Counted from the first letter of the stretch, positions 1 through 8,255 are shown. The stretch is DNA of 64,000 nucleotides from an uncultured Flavobacteriaceae bacterium (GCA_947500525.1 CANMSH010000002.1:434001-498000); one strand, 5' to 3'. Program-made: numbers and translations. The notes: generated by a model from the letters alone, not told the origin.

Positions 1-924
1 TGGAATTTTTTAAATACCATACAACCACATTTTAAAAAAAGTGTAATCTCTCAAACTGAAGACTATACTGCAAACTTCAATGACGATTATGCTGCTTTCG
101 TAGTAGATGATTTAGGTTTTGAAGATTTTCCTCCGCTAAATGCTTATTTTGGAGAAGTTGTTTTTAGTTCGCCGTTTGAATCTATTCTTTTTCAAAATAT
201 TGGTGGTTTTAAGACTGAAAGTCCGCTGCTCGCCACTTATCTCACTGAAGGAAAGAGAGGAGCAGTGCTATTTGGAGAGAATAGTTGGAAATGGAGAGCC
301 TTAAGTTTCACCAAGAATAAGTCGTTTGAAGATTTTGATAGTTTCGTCAATAAATTAATTCAGTATCTAGCTGTAAAAAAAGCTTTTAATAGAATAGAAC
401 TAAGCTATAATACTATTGCTTATCAGAACGATCTAGTAAAAATTTCAGCAAAGTATTTCGACAATAACTACACATTAGATACCCGTGCCAAATTAAATTT
501 AAATCTCAAAAATTTGCGCACAAATGAAATGAAGCAATACCCTATGCTTTTGAATAACGACACGTTCGAACTAAATTTAAATGACTTAACTAGTGCCGAA
601 TATGAATTTCATGTAAGTGTAGAAGGACAGACTGTAAAAAGGAGAGGTAATTTCACGGTGTTAGATTATAATATTGAACAACAATTTACGCATGCAAATA
701 TCAATGCTATGAAAACCATTGCTGCTACTTCTGGAGGCCAGTGGTCACATATCAATAACACTAGAACGATAATCGATACCTTAATTGAAAATGCACAGTA
801 TAAGTCAGTGCAAAAGAGTACGGATAAAATAGTACCTATTATAGATTGGAAATGGCTATTAGGTTTTGTCGTTTTCTTTTTTAGCTTGGAATGGTTTATT
901 CGTAAATACCGAGGTTTAATTTAG
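1..924 (+). CDS. C-terminal part of a VWA/glutamine-amidotransferase-like membrane protein (5' truncated by window edge)
   Basis: The frame is open from base 1 to the stop, so the N-terminal part lies outside the window; 307 residues are visible. The visible part has a GATase-like stretch (ATYLTEGKRGAVLFG, then WKWRALSF) as in large flavobacterial membrane proteins that combine an N-terminal double membrane segment, a VWA-like domain and an inactive class I amidotransferase fold. A beta-rich domain follows, and one C-terminal membrane helix (about residues 278-297, WLLGFVVFFFSLEWF) ends in a short basic tail. The family assignment rests on recall of this layout, not on a catalytic motif. It precedes a prohibitin gene on the same strand. 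Function unknown; probably an inner-membrane structural or stress protein. Confidence 0.6.
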   Translation, partial: WNFLNTIQPHFKKSVISQTEDYTANFNDDYAAFVVDDLGFEDFPPLNAYFGEVVFSSPFESILFQNIGGFKTESPLLATYLTEGKRGAVLFGENSWKWRALSFTKNKSFEDFDSFVNKLIQYLAVKKAFNRIELSYNTIAYQNDLVKISAKYFDNNYTLDTRAKLNLNLKNLRTNEMKQYPMLLNNDTFELNLNDLTSAEYEFHVSVEGQTVKRRGNFTVLDYNIEQQFTHANINAMKTIAATSGGQWSHINNTRTIIDTLIENAQYKSVQKSTDKIVPIIDWKWLLGFVVFFFSLEWFIRKYRGLI

Positions 925-980
925 TTGAAATAACATCAGTATTATTTTGTATATTTCGAAGTGTAAATCGAGCCATTTTA

Positions 981-1062
981 ATGAATTTCAAAAAGTTAAT
1001 AGAAGAACTAAAAAGGTGTAATTACAGCATATGACCAACAGCACTATAAATGGTCTGAATGA
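981..1062 (+). pseudogene. Relic of the N-terminus of an ECF-type sigma factor
   Basis: An ATG opens MNFKKLIEELKRCNYS and then hits a stop. Shifting frame at about base 1027 continues as AYDQQHYKWSE before another stop. The joined peptide resembles the first 25-30 residues of Bacteroidota ECF sigma factors (LIEELKxGxxxAYDxLYxxYS). Two bases appear to be missing at the junction and nothing follows. The stretch is short, so the match is suggestive only. It lies in the gap before the prohibitin gene. Confidence 0.35.
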
Positions 1063-1135
1063 AAAGTAGAGTAGTATCTTCAATTCTTAAATTAAAATAA
1101 ATTTCAAAAATTATTAATCAAAAAAACAGATAAAA

Positions 1136-1969
1136 ATGAGTAATCAAAGACAATTAGAATTTCCCAAAGCAATTATACCAATCATATTTTTAGTCATACT
1201 TGGACTTATACTCTTTTCAAAAGCCTTCGTAACCGTAGATAGAGGAGAAGCAGGAGTACTTTGGAAACGTTTTGGAGGTGGAATCGTTACAGATACTCCA
1301 CCTATGGGTGAAGGGTTTCACGTCGTAGCACCTTGGAATAAAGTAGATATTTATAATGTCCGTCAACAGAATATGTTTATTAAAGATATGGAAGTATTAT
1401 CGTCAAACGGATTAGAAATAAAATTAGATGTTTCTATATTGTATCAACCAAAAGTAGATCAATTAGGATTGTTGCATAAAACAAAAGGAGAGAAGTACTT
1501 AGATGTTGTAATTATCCCTGAAGTACGTTCGGCGGGTAGAAGTATTGTAGGACGTTATACACCAGAACAATTATATTCTAGCAAGAGAGATGTTATTCAA
1601 AAAGAAATTTTTGATGAAGTGTCAAAAAAGGCGGTTGGTCAATACGTTCAAATTAATGATATCTTAGTTCGTGATGTAACCTTACCTCCAACAATTAAAG
1701 ATGCAATTGAGCGCAAGTTAAAACAGGAGCAAGAATCGTTAGAGTATGAATTTCGTTTAGTTACTGCCGAAAAAGAGGCACAACGTCAGCGTATTGAAGC
1801 ACAAGGTAAAGCAGATGCCAACAGAATATTAAGCGCTTCTTTAACAGATAAAATATTACAAGATAAGGGTATTGAAGCGACCTTAGAACTGGCTAAATCT
1901 CCAAATTCAAAAGTGGTAGTAGTTGGTAGTTCTAAAGATGGTTTACCATTAATTCTTGGAAATAATTAA
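1136..1969 (+). CDS. Prohibitin / SPFH-domain membrane protein
   Basis: A 277-residue protein with one N-terminal membrane helix (about residues 13-31) followed by an SPFH domain (about 33-215) containing the VDRGEAGVLWKRFGG start typical of prohibitins. A charged coiled-coil (about 195-240, KLKQEQESLEYEF ... EAQRQRIEAQGKADA) follows, then a short hydrophobic tail. Members oligomerise into ring-like scaffolds at the membrane and modulate membrane proteases such as FtsH. Length and layout match the prohibitin subgroup. The gene stands alone, and a strong hairpin terminator lies just downstream, shared with the convergent gene. Start ATG is preceded by an A-rich leader without a clear Shine-Dalgarno, as usual in this phylum. 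Confidence 0.9.
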   Translation: MSNQRQLEFPKAIIPIIFLVILGLILFSKAFVTVDRGEAGVLWKRFGGGIVTDTPPMGEGFHVVAPWNKVDIYNVRQQNMFIKDMEVLSSNGLEIKLDVSILYQPKVDQLGLLHKTKGEKYLDVVIIPEVRSAGRSIVGRYTPEQLYSSKRDVIQKEIFDEVSKKAVGQYVQINDILVRDVTLPPTIKDAIERKLKQEQESLEYEFRLVTAEKEAQRQRIEAQGKADANRILSASLTDKILQDKGIEATLELAKSPNSKVVVVGSSKDGLPLILGNN

Positions 1970-1991
1970 TAAAATAAGACACACTATAGTT

Positions 1992-2022
1992 AAAAAAGCC
2001 AGCATAACTGCTGGCTTTTTTT
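1992..2022. terminator. Bidirectional Rho-independent terminator
   Basis: The stem GCCAGCA/TGCTGGC (1998-2004 and 2009-2015) has loop TAAC and is flanked by A6 on the left and T7 on the right, so it can terminate in both directions. It sits between convergent genes; the stop codon of the minus-strand gene overlaps the T-run. Confidence 0.9.
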
Positions 2023-2854
2023 AGTTATTTTCTTCATTATTATTAACTCTAATAATGTCTTTCTTAACTTTTCCTTCTTGCACCGCCCTATAGGTATCAT
2101 AACATTGCAATACCGCTTCGATCACCTGTAAATCACTTGCTTTTCTTATAAACCTATCAGATCTGTTACATTCCTTCAATAAATCATTAAGATCTTTACG
2201 ACTCATGTCCATGTAGGTAAGCAATACCTCTCGACTAAACTTCTCTTCCATAATGCCGCGTAATTTATCAGCATCTTTTAGCTTTTTTAGTTTTTTCAGC
2301 TCTTTCGGTCTTTTCCCTAACTTGTTATACCAAAAGTCAATAGGGTTAAAGACTGCATTTAAACCAGAATTGTATTTTTTAGATTGAGGTCGACCCACTT
2401 CATAGGCTTGAGGAAGACCATCTATATGAATCCTATTAAACTTATCTAAAGGTACATTTTCAGCATCCACTACTAACACACCTATCAAATCATGTGCTTT
2501 TACAGTTACTTCATCAATAATTGCCGTTTTCTCATGAATGGCAATTTCTAACTCATTTCCCTTTAATAAGTCTTTGGTTACTTTTAATTTTATTGACTGA
2601 TATCCCACATATGAGATATAAATAGTGTCATTTGCCATCGCTGGTATTTCAAATAATCCCTGACGATTGGTGGTGGTTCCTTCAACGGTATTTAAATTAA
2701 GGATATGTGCACTTTCTAAAGGCTTTTTATCTGTAACACTAATGATCTTACCCTTTAAGTTTACCGCAACCGAATCCTTGTTAATTTGATCTTGGGAATA
2801 CCCAATAACACAAAATGACAGCGCGAATAGGAGTAAAAGTAATTTTTTATGCAT
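2021..2854 (-). CDS. Secreted carboxypeptidase-regulatory-like domain protein
   Basis: A 277-residue exported protein. A signal peptide covers residues 1-20 (cleavage after GYSQ). A CarboxypepD_reg-like beta-sandwich follows at about 30-115, with the hallmark run GKIISVTDKKPLESAHILN and later ISYVGYQS, the module found at the N-terminus of TonB-dependent receptors. No plug or barrel follows; the remaining 150 residues are a lysine-rich, mostly helical region without a domain I recognise. Such stand-alone proteins are widespread in Bacteroidota and sit in the periplasm or on the outer membrane. Role unknown. It ends on the shared terminator with the prohibitin gene. Confidence 0.75.
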   Translation of the reverse strand: MHKKLLLLLFALSFCVIGYSQDQINKDSVAVNLKGKIISVTDKKPLESAHILNLNTVEGTTTNRQGLFEIPAMANDTIYISYVGYQSIKLKVTKDLLKGNELEIAIHEKTAIIDEVTVKAHDLIGVLVVDAENVPLDKFNRIHIDGLPQAYEVGRPQSKKYNSGLNAVFNPIDFWYNKLGKRPKELKKLKKLKDADKLRGIMEEKFSREVLLTYMDMSRKDLNDLLKECNRSDRFIRKASDLQVIEAVLQCYDTYRAVQEGKVKKDIIRVNNNEENN

Positions 2855-2977
2855 AGCGCAATGATACTAAATATTATGTAAATACTTGTTAAAAATAGTA
2901 CAAAATGGATTAGTAGGAAAACTACTCATATCTTACAGTTTTAATAACATTGTATATGAAGTACATGTAGAGTTTAG

Positions 2978-4090
2978 TTAAATATTTAGCCATTGCTTAA
3001 ACTCTGCAGCTCTATTTTTGCTAATAATAATGTCAACTTCAGAATTTGGATTTACCAAAATTTTCAACTGATTGTTACCGTATTTAACAATTTTATCTAT
3101 TGCAGAAACCGCAATGATAAATTGTCTATTGGCTCTAAAAAAATAACTATGATCTAAATTTGAAAATAGTTCATCAAGGCTTAAGTTCGTAGTCGATCGT
3201 TTACCGTCATCACATACAACATACGTAATGGTATTTTCAGTATAAATATGCGCAATATCTTCTGTGGGTATTGTGAGTAATTCATTTCTCAAGTAAGTGA
3301 GTATTCTTTTCTTAGCAGTTTGATCCTTAGTAGTTTTATTTTCTGGCAAACCTTCACTTACTTTTTGTTGATAGTCTCCAACTGCTCGATTTAATTTTGA
3401 AAGATTTATCACCTCGTTCGATAGCAATTGATTTTTCAATTCGAGCTTTTTCTCATATCTACTGCCTATTAAGCGAACGGTTATAACCGATAAAATGATT
3501 AGAACAAGACCCATTACTAGTAAAATATTATAAAAACTTGTTCGTAATTGAGCTATTTGCTCCGAAATTTTATTTGTATTCGCATGCGCAGCAATAATCC
3601 AATCTGAATTCTTTACCGGAAACAAATAAACTACCTCCGAACCTTGAGATGTATCTTCAAAATCTCGAACGCCACCAGCTTCTTTTTTGTTTTTTAAGAG
3701 TTCATAAAAATCACCTGAAGTAAGTTCATCTGTAATGGAAGACACAAAGGAATCATTCGGACTTATCTTTTGACCAACATTTTTTATATCTGGATGAGAT
3801 ACTATTTTTCCAGACCAGTCGAACATGCTTATAAAACCAGTTTCCAATTTAGAACTTTCTAGGCTACCTTGTAAATTCGTAATCGTATTTTCTTTAGAAA
3901 TTCCTTCTTGCAATTGATACTCAATCAGCTTACCTATTTGTTTTGCTTCTCTCTTACTAAATTCTAATTGAGTTGACAAAAGTTCATTCGTACTTGATTG
4001 AATAAAATATTGAATGCCTATACTCGATATAATTATGAAAATTACCGCTATGGATAGAAAGGTAAGAAAGTAGAGTCTGTCTTTTCTCAT
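2978..4090 (-). CDS. Membrane-bound Cache-sensor LytTR transcriptional regulator
   Basis: From the ATG at 4090 the protein has 370 residues: membrane helix about 6-29, an extracytoplasmic Cache-type domain about 40-175, second helix about 187-209, a helical linker about 212-244, and a C-terminal LytTR DNA-binding domain about 269-369 (SYFFRANRQFIIAVSAIDKI is characteristic). This is a one-component regulator that senses a ligand outside the membrane and binds DNA directly; no receiver or kinase domain is present. An in-frame GTG at 4153 would add 21 residues before the first helix, which looks less natural. It is divergent from the cytochrome/YceI cassette. LytTR proteins bind direct repeats about two helical turns apart, and such repeats occur in front of both cassettes, so it is the obvious candidate regulator. 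Confidence 0.85.
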   Translation of the reverse strand: MRKDRLYFLTFLSIAVIFIIISSIGIQYFIQSSTNELLSTQLEFSKREAKQIGKLIEYQLQEGISKENTITNLQGSLESSKLETGFISMFDWSGKIVSHPDIKNVGQKISPNDSFVSSITDELTSGDFYELLKNKKEAGGVRDFEDTSQGSEVVYLFPVKNSDWIIAAHANTNKISEQIAQLRTSFYNILLVMGLVLIILSVITVRLIGSRYEKKLELKNQLLSNEVINLSKLNRAVGDYQQKVSEGLPENKTTKDQTAKKRILTYLRNELLTIPTEDIAHIYTENTITYVVCDDGKRSTTNLSLDELFSNLDHSYFFRANRQFIIAVSAIDKIVKYGNNQLKILVNPNSEVDIIISKNRAAEFKQWLNI

Positions 4091-4203
4091 AAATATCTTA
4101 TATGCCGGCAAATATAATGATTTAACCCATTGAAAATTCACTTTCAAATACACATAGAACCATATACAACTTCTTTAAATCGTATTTTTTTCAAGTCAAT
4201 TTT

Positions 4204-4276
4204 TTCCCTGTAAACGACAATTCTTCCCTTTCACGATAGTTTTGAAGGTTAAATTCAATGCTAATCTATTGTTTTG
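4204..4276 (+). promoter_or_regulatory. Conserved activator-type site and promoter of cassette A
   Basis: TTCCCT occurs at 4204 and again 20 bp later at 4224, where it begins a 26-bp box (4224-4249) that starts TTCCCTTTCAC and ends GTTTTG-A-AGGT. Exactly 45 bp after the box start lies TTGTTTTG (4269-4276), one base off the TAnnTTTG -7 element. The same arrangement with the same distances precedes the lipoprotein gene at 7016. The likely binder is the divergently encoded LytTR protein; that part is inference. Confidence 0.7.
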
Positions 4277-4305
4277 TTTCAGTTTAACATTAAATACTTA
4301 AAACT

Positions 4306-4674
4306 ATGAAACACAAAACAATCTTTCTTATGGCGGCTATTGCCCTCATTTTCGCAAGTTGTAGTAACGACAGTGATGATGATTTACAGGAAATTCCAAC
4401 GGACCCAACGGGTCCAACAGGAATCACCTATGACGGAAACATTAAATCAATTATGCAAAATAGCTGTACCGGATGTCATTCATCTCCTCCGGCGAACGGA
4501 GCTCCATTCGCCCTCGTAAACTTTTCACAAGTCAGTTCTAGATCTGGTGCCATTCTAAATGCCATGTCAAGACAAAGTGGTGCGGCACGGGCGATGCCTC
4601 CATCAGGTAGATTGCCTCAAACAACCATCGATCTAGTAGAGCAATGGATAGAAGAAGGGCGTAAAGAAAATTAA
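4306..4674 (+). CDS. Monohaem c-type cytochrome lipoprotein
   Basis: A 122-residue lipoprotein: signal peptide with lipobox FASC (Cys19), an acidic linker with TDPTGPTG, then a small cytochrome-c-like domain with the haem-attachment motif CTGCH (54-58) and a probable distal ligand Met97 in ARAMPPSGRLP. The C-terminal helix TIDLVEQWIEEG is typical of class I cytochromes or planctomycete-type cytochrome domains. It should be a periplasmic or surface-anchored one-electron carrier. It is the first gene of cassette A and is followed after 21 bp by a YceI gene, so a shared transcript is likely. Promoter and box described separately. Confidence 0.88.
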   Translation: MKHKTIFLMAAIALIFASCSNDSDDDLQEIPTDPTGPTGITYDGNIKSIMQNSCTGCHSSPPANGAPFALVNFSQVSSRSGAILNAMSRQSGAARAMPPSGRLPQTTIDLVEQWIEEGRKEN

Positions 4675-4695
4675 TAAAACGATAAAATTACTAAA

Positions 4696-5259
4696 ATGAC
4701 CAAAAAAATATTTAACAGCGTACGAATCCTATTTTTCATATTGATAGGATGTCTCAATTCTATAAATGCACAAAAATATATAGAGAAAAAAGGGACACTT
4801 ATTTTTGAGGCTTCCGAAAAGCTTTTTGAACCCGTAAAAGCCGAAAACAAAAATGTGACGGCAATTTTAGATCTTGAAACGAACAAAATCGCTTCACTCG
4901 CCTTGATGAAAGGATTTCATTTCAAAAATTCGCTTATGGAAGAGCATTTCAATGAAAATTACGTCGAATCTGAAACTTATCCAAAAGCTACTTTTAGAGG
5001 AAAACTATTGAATTTTAATTCGGAAATTTTATCGAATAGTCTAAGACAAATAACGGTTGAAGGGAAAATTGCACTACACGGAAAAGAAAAAGAAATACGC
5101 ACCATAGTAACGATGCAAAAGGAAGGTAATTTCATTACGATGAAAGGATCATTTACTGTACTTCCATCCGATTTTAACATTGAGATTCCGGCAATTGTTC
5201 GAAAAAAAATTGCCAAAGAAATAGTAGTTCAACTCGATTTTAAACTCACGAAAAAATGA
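4696..5259 (+). CDS. YceI-family periplasmic lipid-binding protein (cassette A)
   Basis: A 187-residue exported protein. A signal peptide of about 25 residues ends in INAQ, then a YceI lipocalin-like barrel runs to the end. YceI landmarks are HFNENYVESETYPKATF and GKIALHGKEKEI, and the C-terminal strand is QLDFKL. YceI proteins bind long isoprenoid chains such as those of quinones in a hydrophobic tunnel (family knowledge). It is closely similar to the second YceI gene at 8760: both share EHFNE-Y-ES--YPKATF. The ATGA at the end overlaps the start of the next gene, which indicates translational coupling. Confidence 0.88.
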   Translation: MTKKIFNSVRILFFILIGCLNSINAQKYIEKKGTLIFEASEKLFEPVKAENKNVTAILDLETNKIASLALMKGFHFKNSLMEEHFNENYVESETYPKATFRGKLLNFNSEILSNSLRQITVEGKIALHGKEKEIRTIVTMQKEGNFITMKGSFTVLPSDFNIEIPAIVRKKIAKEIVVQLDFKLTKK

Positions 5260-5657
5260 AAAAGAGAACGAAAATCATAACATCCATTTTTGTAATAGCT
5301 ATCGCAATTTTTGGTGTTATTTTTTACCAAACATTTTACGCATCGCATAGAAATATAGCTACTGAAAAGCCTGAACTATCTATAGTGGCAAAACAGCTTC
5401 AAAATGGCTATGCTGAAAATTTTGAAAAGGCTAATGCCTTATATGCTGATAAAGTAATTGAAGTCAAAGGAAGTTTAACAGCGATTGAAACATCAAGTAT
5501 TGTGCTAAATGATGCAGTACAAGTAGATTTCCTTAGCAACATCACATTAGATATAAAAGTCGGTGAAAACATGACTGTAAAAGGCAGATGCGTTGGGTAT
5601 GACGACCTCTTAGAACTGGTGAGATTAGATCAAGCAATCATATTAACTAATAAATAA
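5256..5657 (+). CDS. Membrane-anchored OB-fold protein, PF12869-like (cassette A)
   Basis: 133 residues: one N-terminal membrane helix (about 7-26) and an OB-fold-like beta domain (about 60-130) with ADKVIEVKGSLTAIE and VGENMTVKGRCVGYDDLLELVRLDQAII, the pattern of the tRNA_anti-like family (PF12869). The GRCxGYDD-L--V-LDQA motif is typical. The name refers only to the fold; a periplasmic orientation makes a tRNA role unlikely. It overlaps the preceding YceI gene by 4 bp. A paralogue sits in cassette B, there ahead of YceI instead of behind it. Confidence 0.75.
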   Translation: MKKRTKIITSIFVIAIAIFGVIFYQTFYASHRNIATEKPELSIVAKQLQNGYAENFEKANALYADKVIEVKGSLTAIETSSIVLNDAVQVDFLSNITLDIKVGENMTVKGRCVGYDDLLELVRLDQAIILTNK

Positions 5658-5748
5658 CCAATTAATGGGTTGCGCTATTGAATCAGTTCTAAAACTTAGC
5701 ATAAAGGATTCATGGTGAAATTCATTGTCTAATTAAAAAACAACAAAC

Positions 5749-6594
5749 ATGAAAATAATAAAAATATTGGTGCTTATAATTCCAACTTTGGTGTGGTCTC
5801 AAGAGGACTTACTATCCGAAATTGACACAGTGCAACCAAATACGTATAAAAGTGCGGCTTTTAAAGGACTCAAAATCGTTAATTTCGAATCTACCAAAAT
5901 GGTTTCTAAAAAAGAACTCTATTTTGTAGTCTCTCATCGTTTCGGATCTGTTGAAACCGGTTTTCAAGATTTTTTCGGATTGGATCAAGCGGTAACACGT
6001 CTTAATTTGATCTATGGAATTTCAGACGGGATTAATGTTGGTTTTTCTCGAAGTTCTTTTCAAAAAATATATGAATCCTCATTAAAAGTAAGATTATTAA
6101 GAGAAAAAGAAGGCGGTTTTCCTTTTACAATTGTAAGCTCGAGTAATATTTTAATCAATACAGCTCTGGATGATCAATTGCTCCCATTGTTGAGTTTTAA
6201 GAACAGATTAGGGTACACAACTCAATTACTAATATCGAAAAAATTCAATAAGAATTTCTCATTACAACTTATGCCAACTTTTTTTCATGACAATTATGTT
6301 GCTATTGATGCACAAGAAAACTCGCAATATGTCATTGGTTTTGGTGGACGTCATAAGTTGACTAAAAGATGGTCACTTAATTTAGACTACGGACTACATT
6401 TAAACAGAGCGGATAATTCGCCATTTAACAATCCTTTTTCTATTGGTTTCGATCTTGAAACCGGAGGGCATGTTTTTCAATTACACTTTACCAATGCACA
6501 ACCTATGAATACAAACGGATTTCTAGGGCAAGGTACGGGTGATTGGGGTAGTGGTGATTTTTTCTTTGGGTTCAATCTTTCAAGAGTATTCTAA
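5749..6594 (+). CDS. DUF5777-type outer-membrane beta-barrel protein (cassette A)
   Basis: A 281-residue exported protein (signal about 1-17, VWSQ). Alternating strands occupy the rest: DGINVGFSRSSFQKIYESSLKVRLL, TTQLLISKKFNKNFSLQLMPTF, then IGFDLETGGHVFQLHFTNA and a C-terminal strand ending in F (NLSRVF), as expected of an outer-membrane barrel. Family function is not established. The 91-bp gap after the OB-fold gene shows no clear terminator. The paralogue at 9286 shares LTTQLLISKKF and QL-PTF-H. Confidence 0.8.
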   Translation: MKIIKILVLIIPTLVWSQEDLLSEIDTVQPNTYKSAAFKGLKIVNFESTKMVSKKELYFVVSHRFGSVETGFQDFFGLDQAVTRLNLIYGISDGINVGFSRSSFQKIYESSLKVRLLREKEGGFPFTIVSSSNILINTALDDQLLPLLSFKNRLGYTTQLLISKKFNKNFSLQLMPTFFHDNYVAIDAQENSQYVIGFGGRHKLTKRWSLNLDYGLHLNRADNSPFNNPFSIGFDLETGGHVFQLHFTNAQPMNTNGFLGQGTGDWGSGDFFFGFNLSRVF

Positions 6595-6606
6595 ACTAAT
6601 ATTGTT

Positions 6607-6867
6607 ATGATTAAAACAGGTATTGCTAGAATTTATGTTCAAGGAAGTTTCTGCATTGACTGTGGATCTTCTATAAAAAATGAATTACTTAAAATTGAGG
6701 ATCTCTCAAATGTCTATTTAAGACCAGACAAATCCTTGATTGTTTTCAATTTCGTAAAAGCTAATGAAATTTCAAAGGCCATGAATCTATTAACATCACT
6801 TGGATTACCTCCAAAGGGCGATAGATTAAAAAACATAAACGCTCTAAAAAGGCCATGTGCATGTTAA
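6607..6867 (+). CDS. Small HMA-like metal-binding protein
   Basis: 86 residues with no signal peptide. The beta-alpha-beta pattern and the pair FCIDCG (Cys16, Cys19) resemble heavy-metal-associated (HMA) domains, in which GMxCxxC binds copper or zinc. The C-terminus ends in CAC, giving a second cysteine pair (84, 86) that could add a metal or redox site. It starts 12 bp after the DUF5777 gene and is probably the last gene of cassette A. A role in copper handling would fit the cupredoxin in cassette B; that is inference. Confidence 0.6.
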   Translation: MIKTGIARIYVQGSFCIDCGSSIKNELLKIEDLSNVYLRPDKSLIVFNFVKANEISKAMNLLTSLGLPPKGDRLKNINALKRPCAC

Positions 6868-6912
6868 TTTTTTCTATAAACACTGTTATCCTTAATGACA
6901 TCCATAAAATGA

Positions 6913-6985
6913 TTCCTTTTTAAGGGCTAATTTTCCCTTTCACCAAGGTTTTGTAGGTAGAACTTGAAGATCCACAGTTCCTTTG
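6913..6985 (+). promoter_or_regulatory. Conserved activator-type site and promoter of cassette B
   Basis: TTCC repeats at 6913 and 6933 (20 bp apart). The 26-bp box 6933-6958 matches the box at 4224-4249 at 22 of 26 positions by eye (TTCCCTTTCAC-A--GTTTTG-AGGT). The -7-like TTCCTTTG lies at 6978-6985, again exactly 45 bp after the box start. The conserved spacing argues for a real activator site rather than chance similarity. Confidence 0.7.
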
Positions 6986-7015
6986 CCCAATAATAATTTA
7001 ATAAAACTTTAAACC

Positions 7016-8194
7016 ATGAAAAAAATATTTTTATTCTTACTATTAACTTTTTTAATAAGTGCATGCAGTAGTGACGACAGTACAGATTTTATTCCTGAAA
7101 CTCCTGAAGTGGAAAATTTAGTAAAGCTCCGTAACGACGCCACTTTTGGTAGTGTATTGACAGATTCGGAAGGCTTTACCCTATATTTTTTCGCTCCAGA
7201 TAGTAAGGGAGATGCTAATTGCCTGGGGAATTGCTCTAGTGCTTGGCCAACTTTTTTTGAGGCATCTTTGACCCTAGATGCTGGTCTTGATTTGAGCGAC
7301 TTTGCAACAATCACAAGATCAGACGGCGCGCAGCAAACAACCTACAAAGGATGGCCACTATACCGTTTTTCTAATGACGCTTCAGCAGGTCAAGTAAATG
7401 GAGACGGTAATGGAGGTGTTTGGTTTGTTGCTAAACCTGATTATTCATTAATGCTCGTAAAAACACAACTAATTGGTAGAAATGTTGATGGTACCGAAAC
7501 CAATTTAAATAGTGCTTTTGAGACTGGTGATGAAGAAACCTTTTATATTGTTGACGATCGAGGCAATACTTTATATAGCTTTATAAACGACACTTCTGGG
7601 AAGAATAATTTTACTGCTGAAGACTTTTCAAATAACAGTGTTTGGCCCATCTTTAATGTGGATGTGCAAAATATTCCGAGCACGTTGAATATGGCTGATT
7701 TTGGGTCAATTGATGTATTTGGGCAAGCTCAGATAACTTATAAAGGATGGCCACTATACACTTTTGGGCAAGACGAAAATAGAGGTGATAACTTTGGTGT
7801 TGGATTTCCACAAGCCGGAGTTTGGCCAACAGTAAATAATGATACAGACCCCGCACCGGAAGTAGAGACCAACGTTAAAGAATTTAACGTCACCAATCAA
7901 GGTGCTTCTGCTTATATCTTTAATGGAGAGGGCTTAGAAAATGCTTCAAATCCAAATATTACCTTAAAAAGAGGAGAAACCTATGAATTCAATATAGATA
8001 GTCCTGGGCATCCCTTCATCATTAAATCGGTACAGAGCACAGGGACAGACAATGGGTTCAATAATGGCGTTACTAATAATGGTGTTGCAAGTGGTAAAGT
8101 AATATTTGTAGTTCCTAGCGATGCACCAGACACCTTATTTTATAATTGTGAGTTCCATGGATCTATGACTGGCACTTTCAATATTGTTGATTAG
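7016..8194 (+). CDS. Lipoprotein with PF03640 repeats fused to a cupredoxin domain
   Basis: A 392-residue lipoprotein (lipobox ISAC, Cys17). Two long repeats of the secreted-repeat family PF03640/COG4315 occupy about 35-265. Four Y-x-[FWY]-x-x-D motifs are visible, at Tyr57, Tyr116, Tyr177 and Tyr238, and KGWPLY occurs twice. Cys69 and Cys73 occur only in the first repeat. The C-terminal 105 residues form a plastocyanin-like domain with a full type-1 copper set: His322, Cys378, His381, Met384 (NCEFHGSM). It should be an exported electron carrier. It heads cassette B and follows the same promoter box as the cytochrome gene. Confidence 0.85.
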   Translation: MKKIFLFLLLTFLISACSSDDSTDFIPETPEVENLVKLRNDATFGSVLTDSEGFTLYFFAPDSKGDANCLGNCSSAWPTFFEASLTLDAGLDLSDFATITRSDGAQQTTYKGWPLYRFSNDASAGQVNGDGNGGVWFVAKPDYSLMLVKTQLIGRNVDGTETNLNSAFETGDEETFYIVDDRGNTLYSFINDTSGKNNFTAEDFSNNSVWPIFNVDVQNIPSTLNMADFGSIDVFGQAQITYKGWPLYTFGQDENRGDNFGVGFPQAGVWPTVNNDTDPAPEVETNVKEFNVTNQGASAYIFNGEGLENASNPNITLKRGETYEFNIDSPGHPFIIKSVQSTGTDNGFNNGVTNNGVASGKVIFVVPSDAPDTLFYNCEFHGSMTGTFNIVD

Positions 8195-8222
8195 TTAGTT
8201 TAGGTTGTTATTTTTGTTAATG

Positions 8223-8255
8223 AAATCCCCAGAAATAAATATGTTCTGGGGATTT
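8223..8255 (+). terminator. Strong hairpin between the cupredoxin lipoprotein and the rest of cassette B
   Basis: A perfect 12-bp stem AAATCCCCAGAA/TTCTGGGGATTT encloses a 9-nt loop (8235-8243). Only three T residues follow, so it may be a weak terminator, an mRNA-stabilising 3' hairpin or a processing site that lowers expression of downstream genes. Confidence 0.65.
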
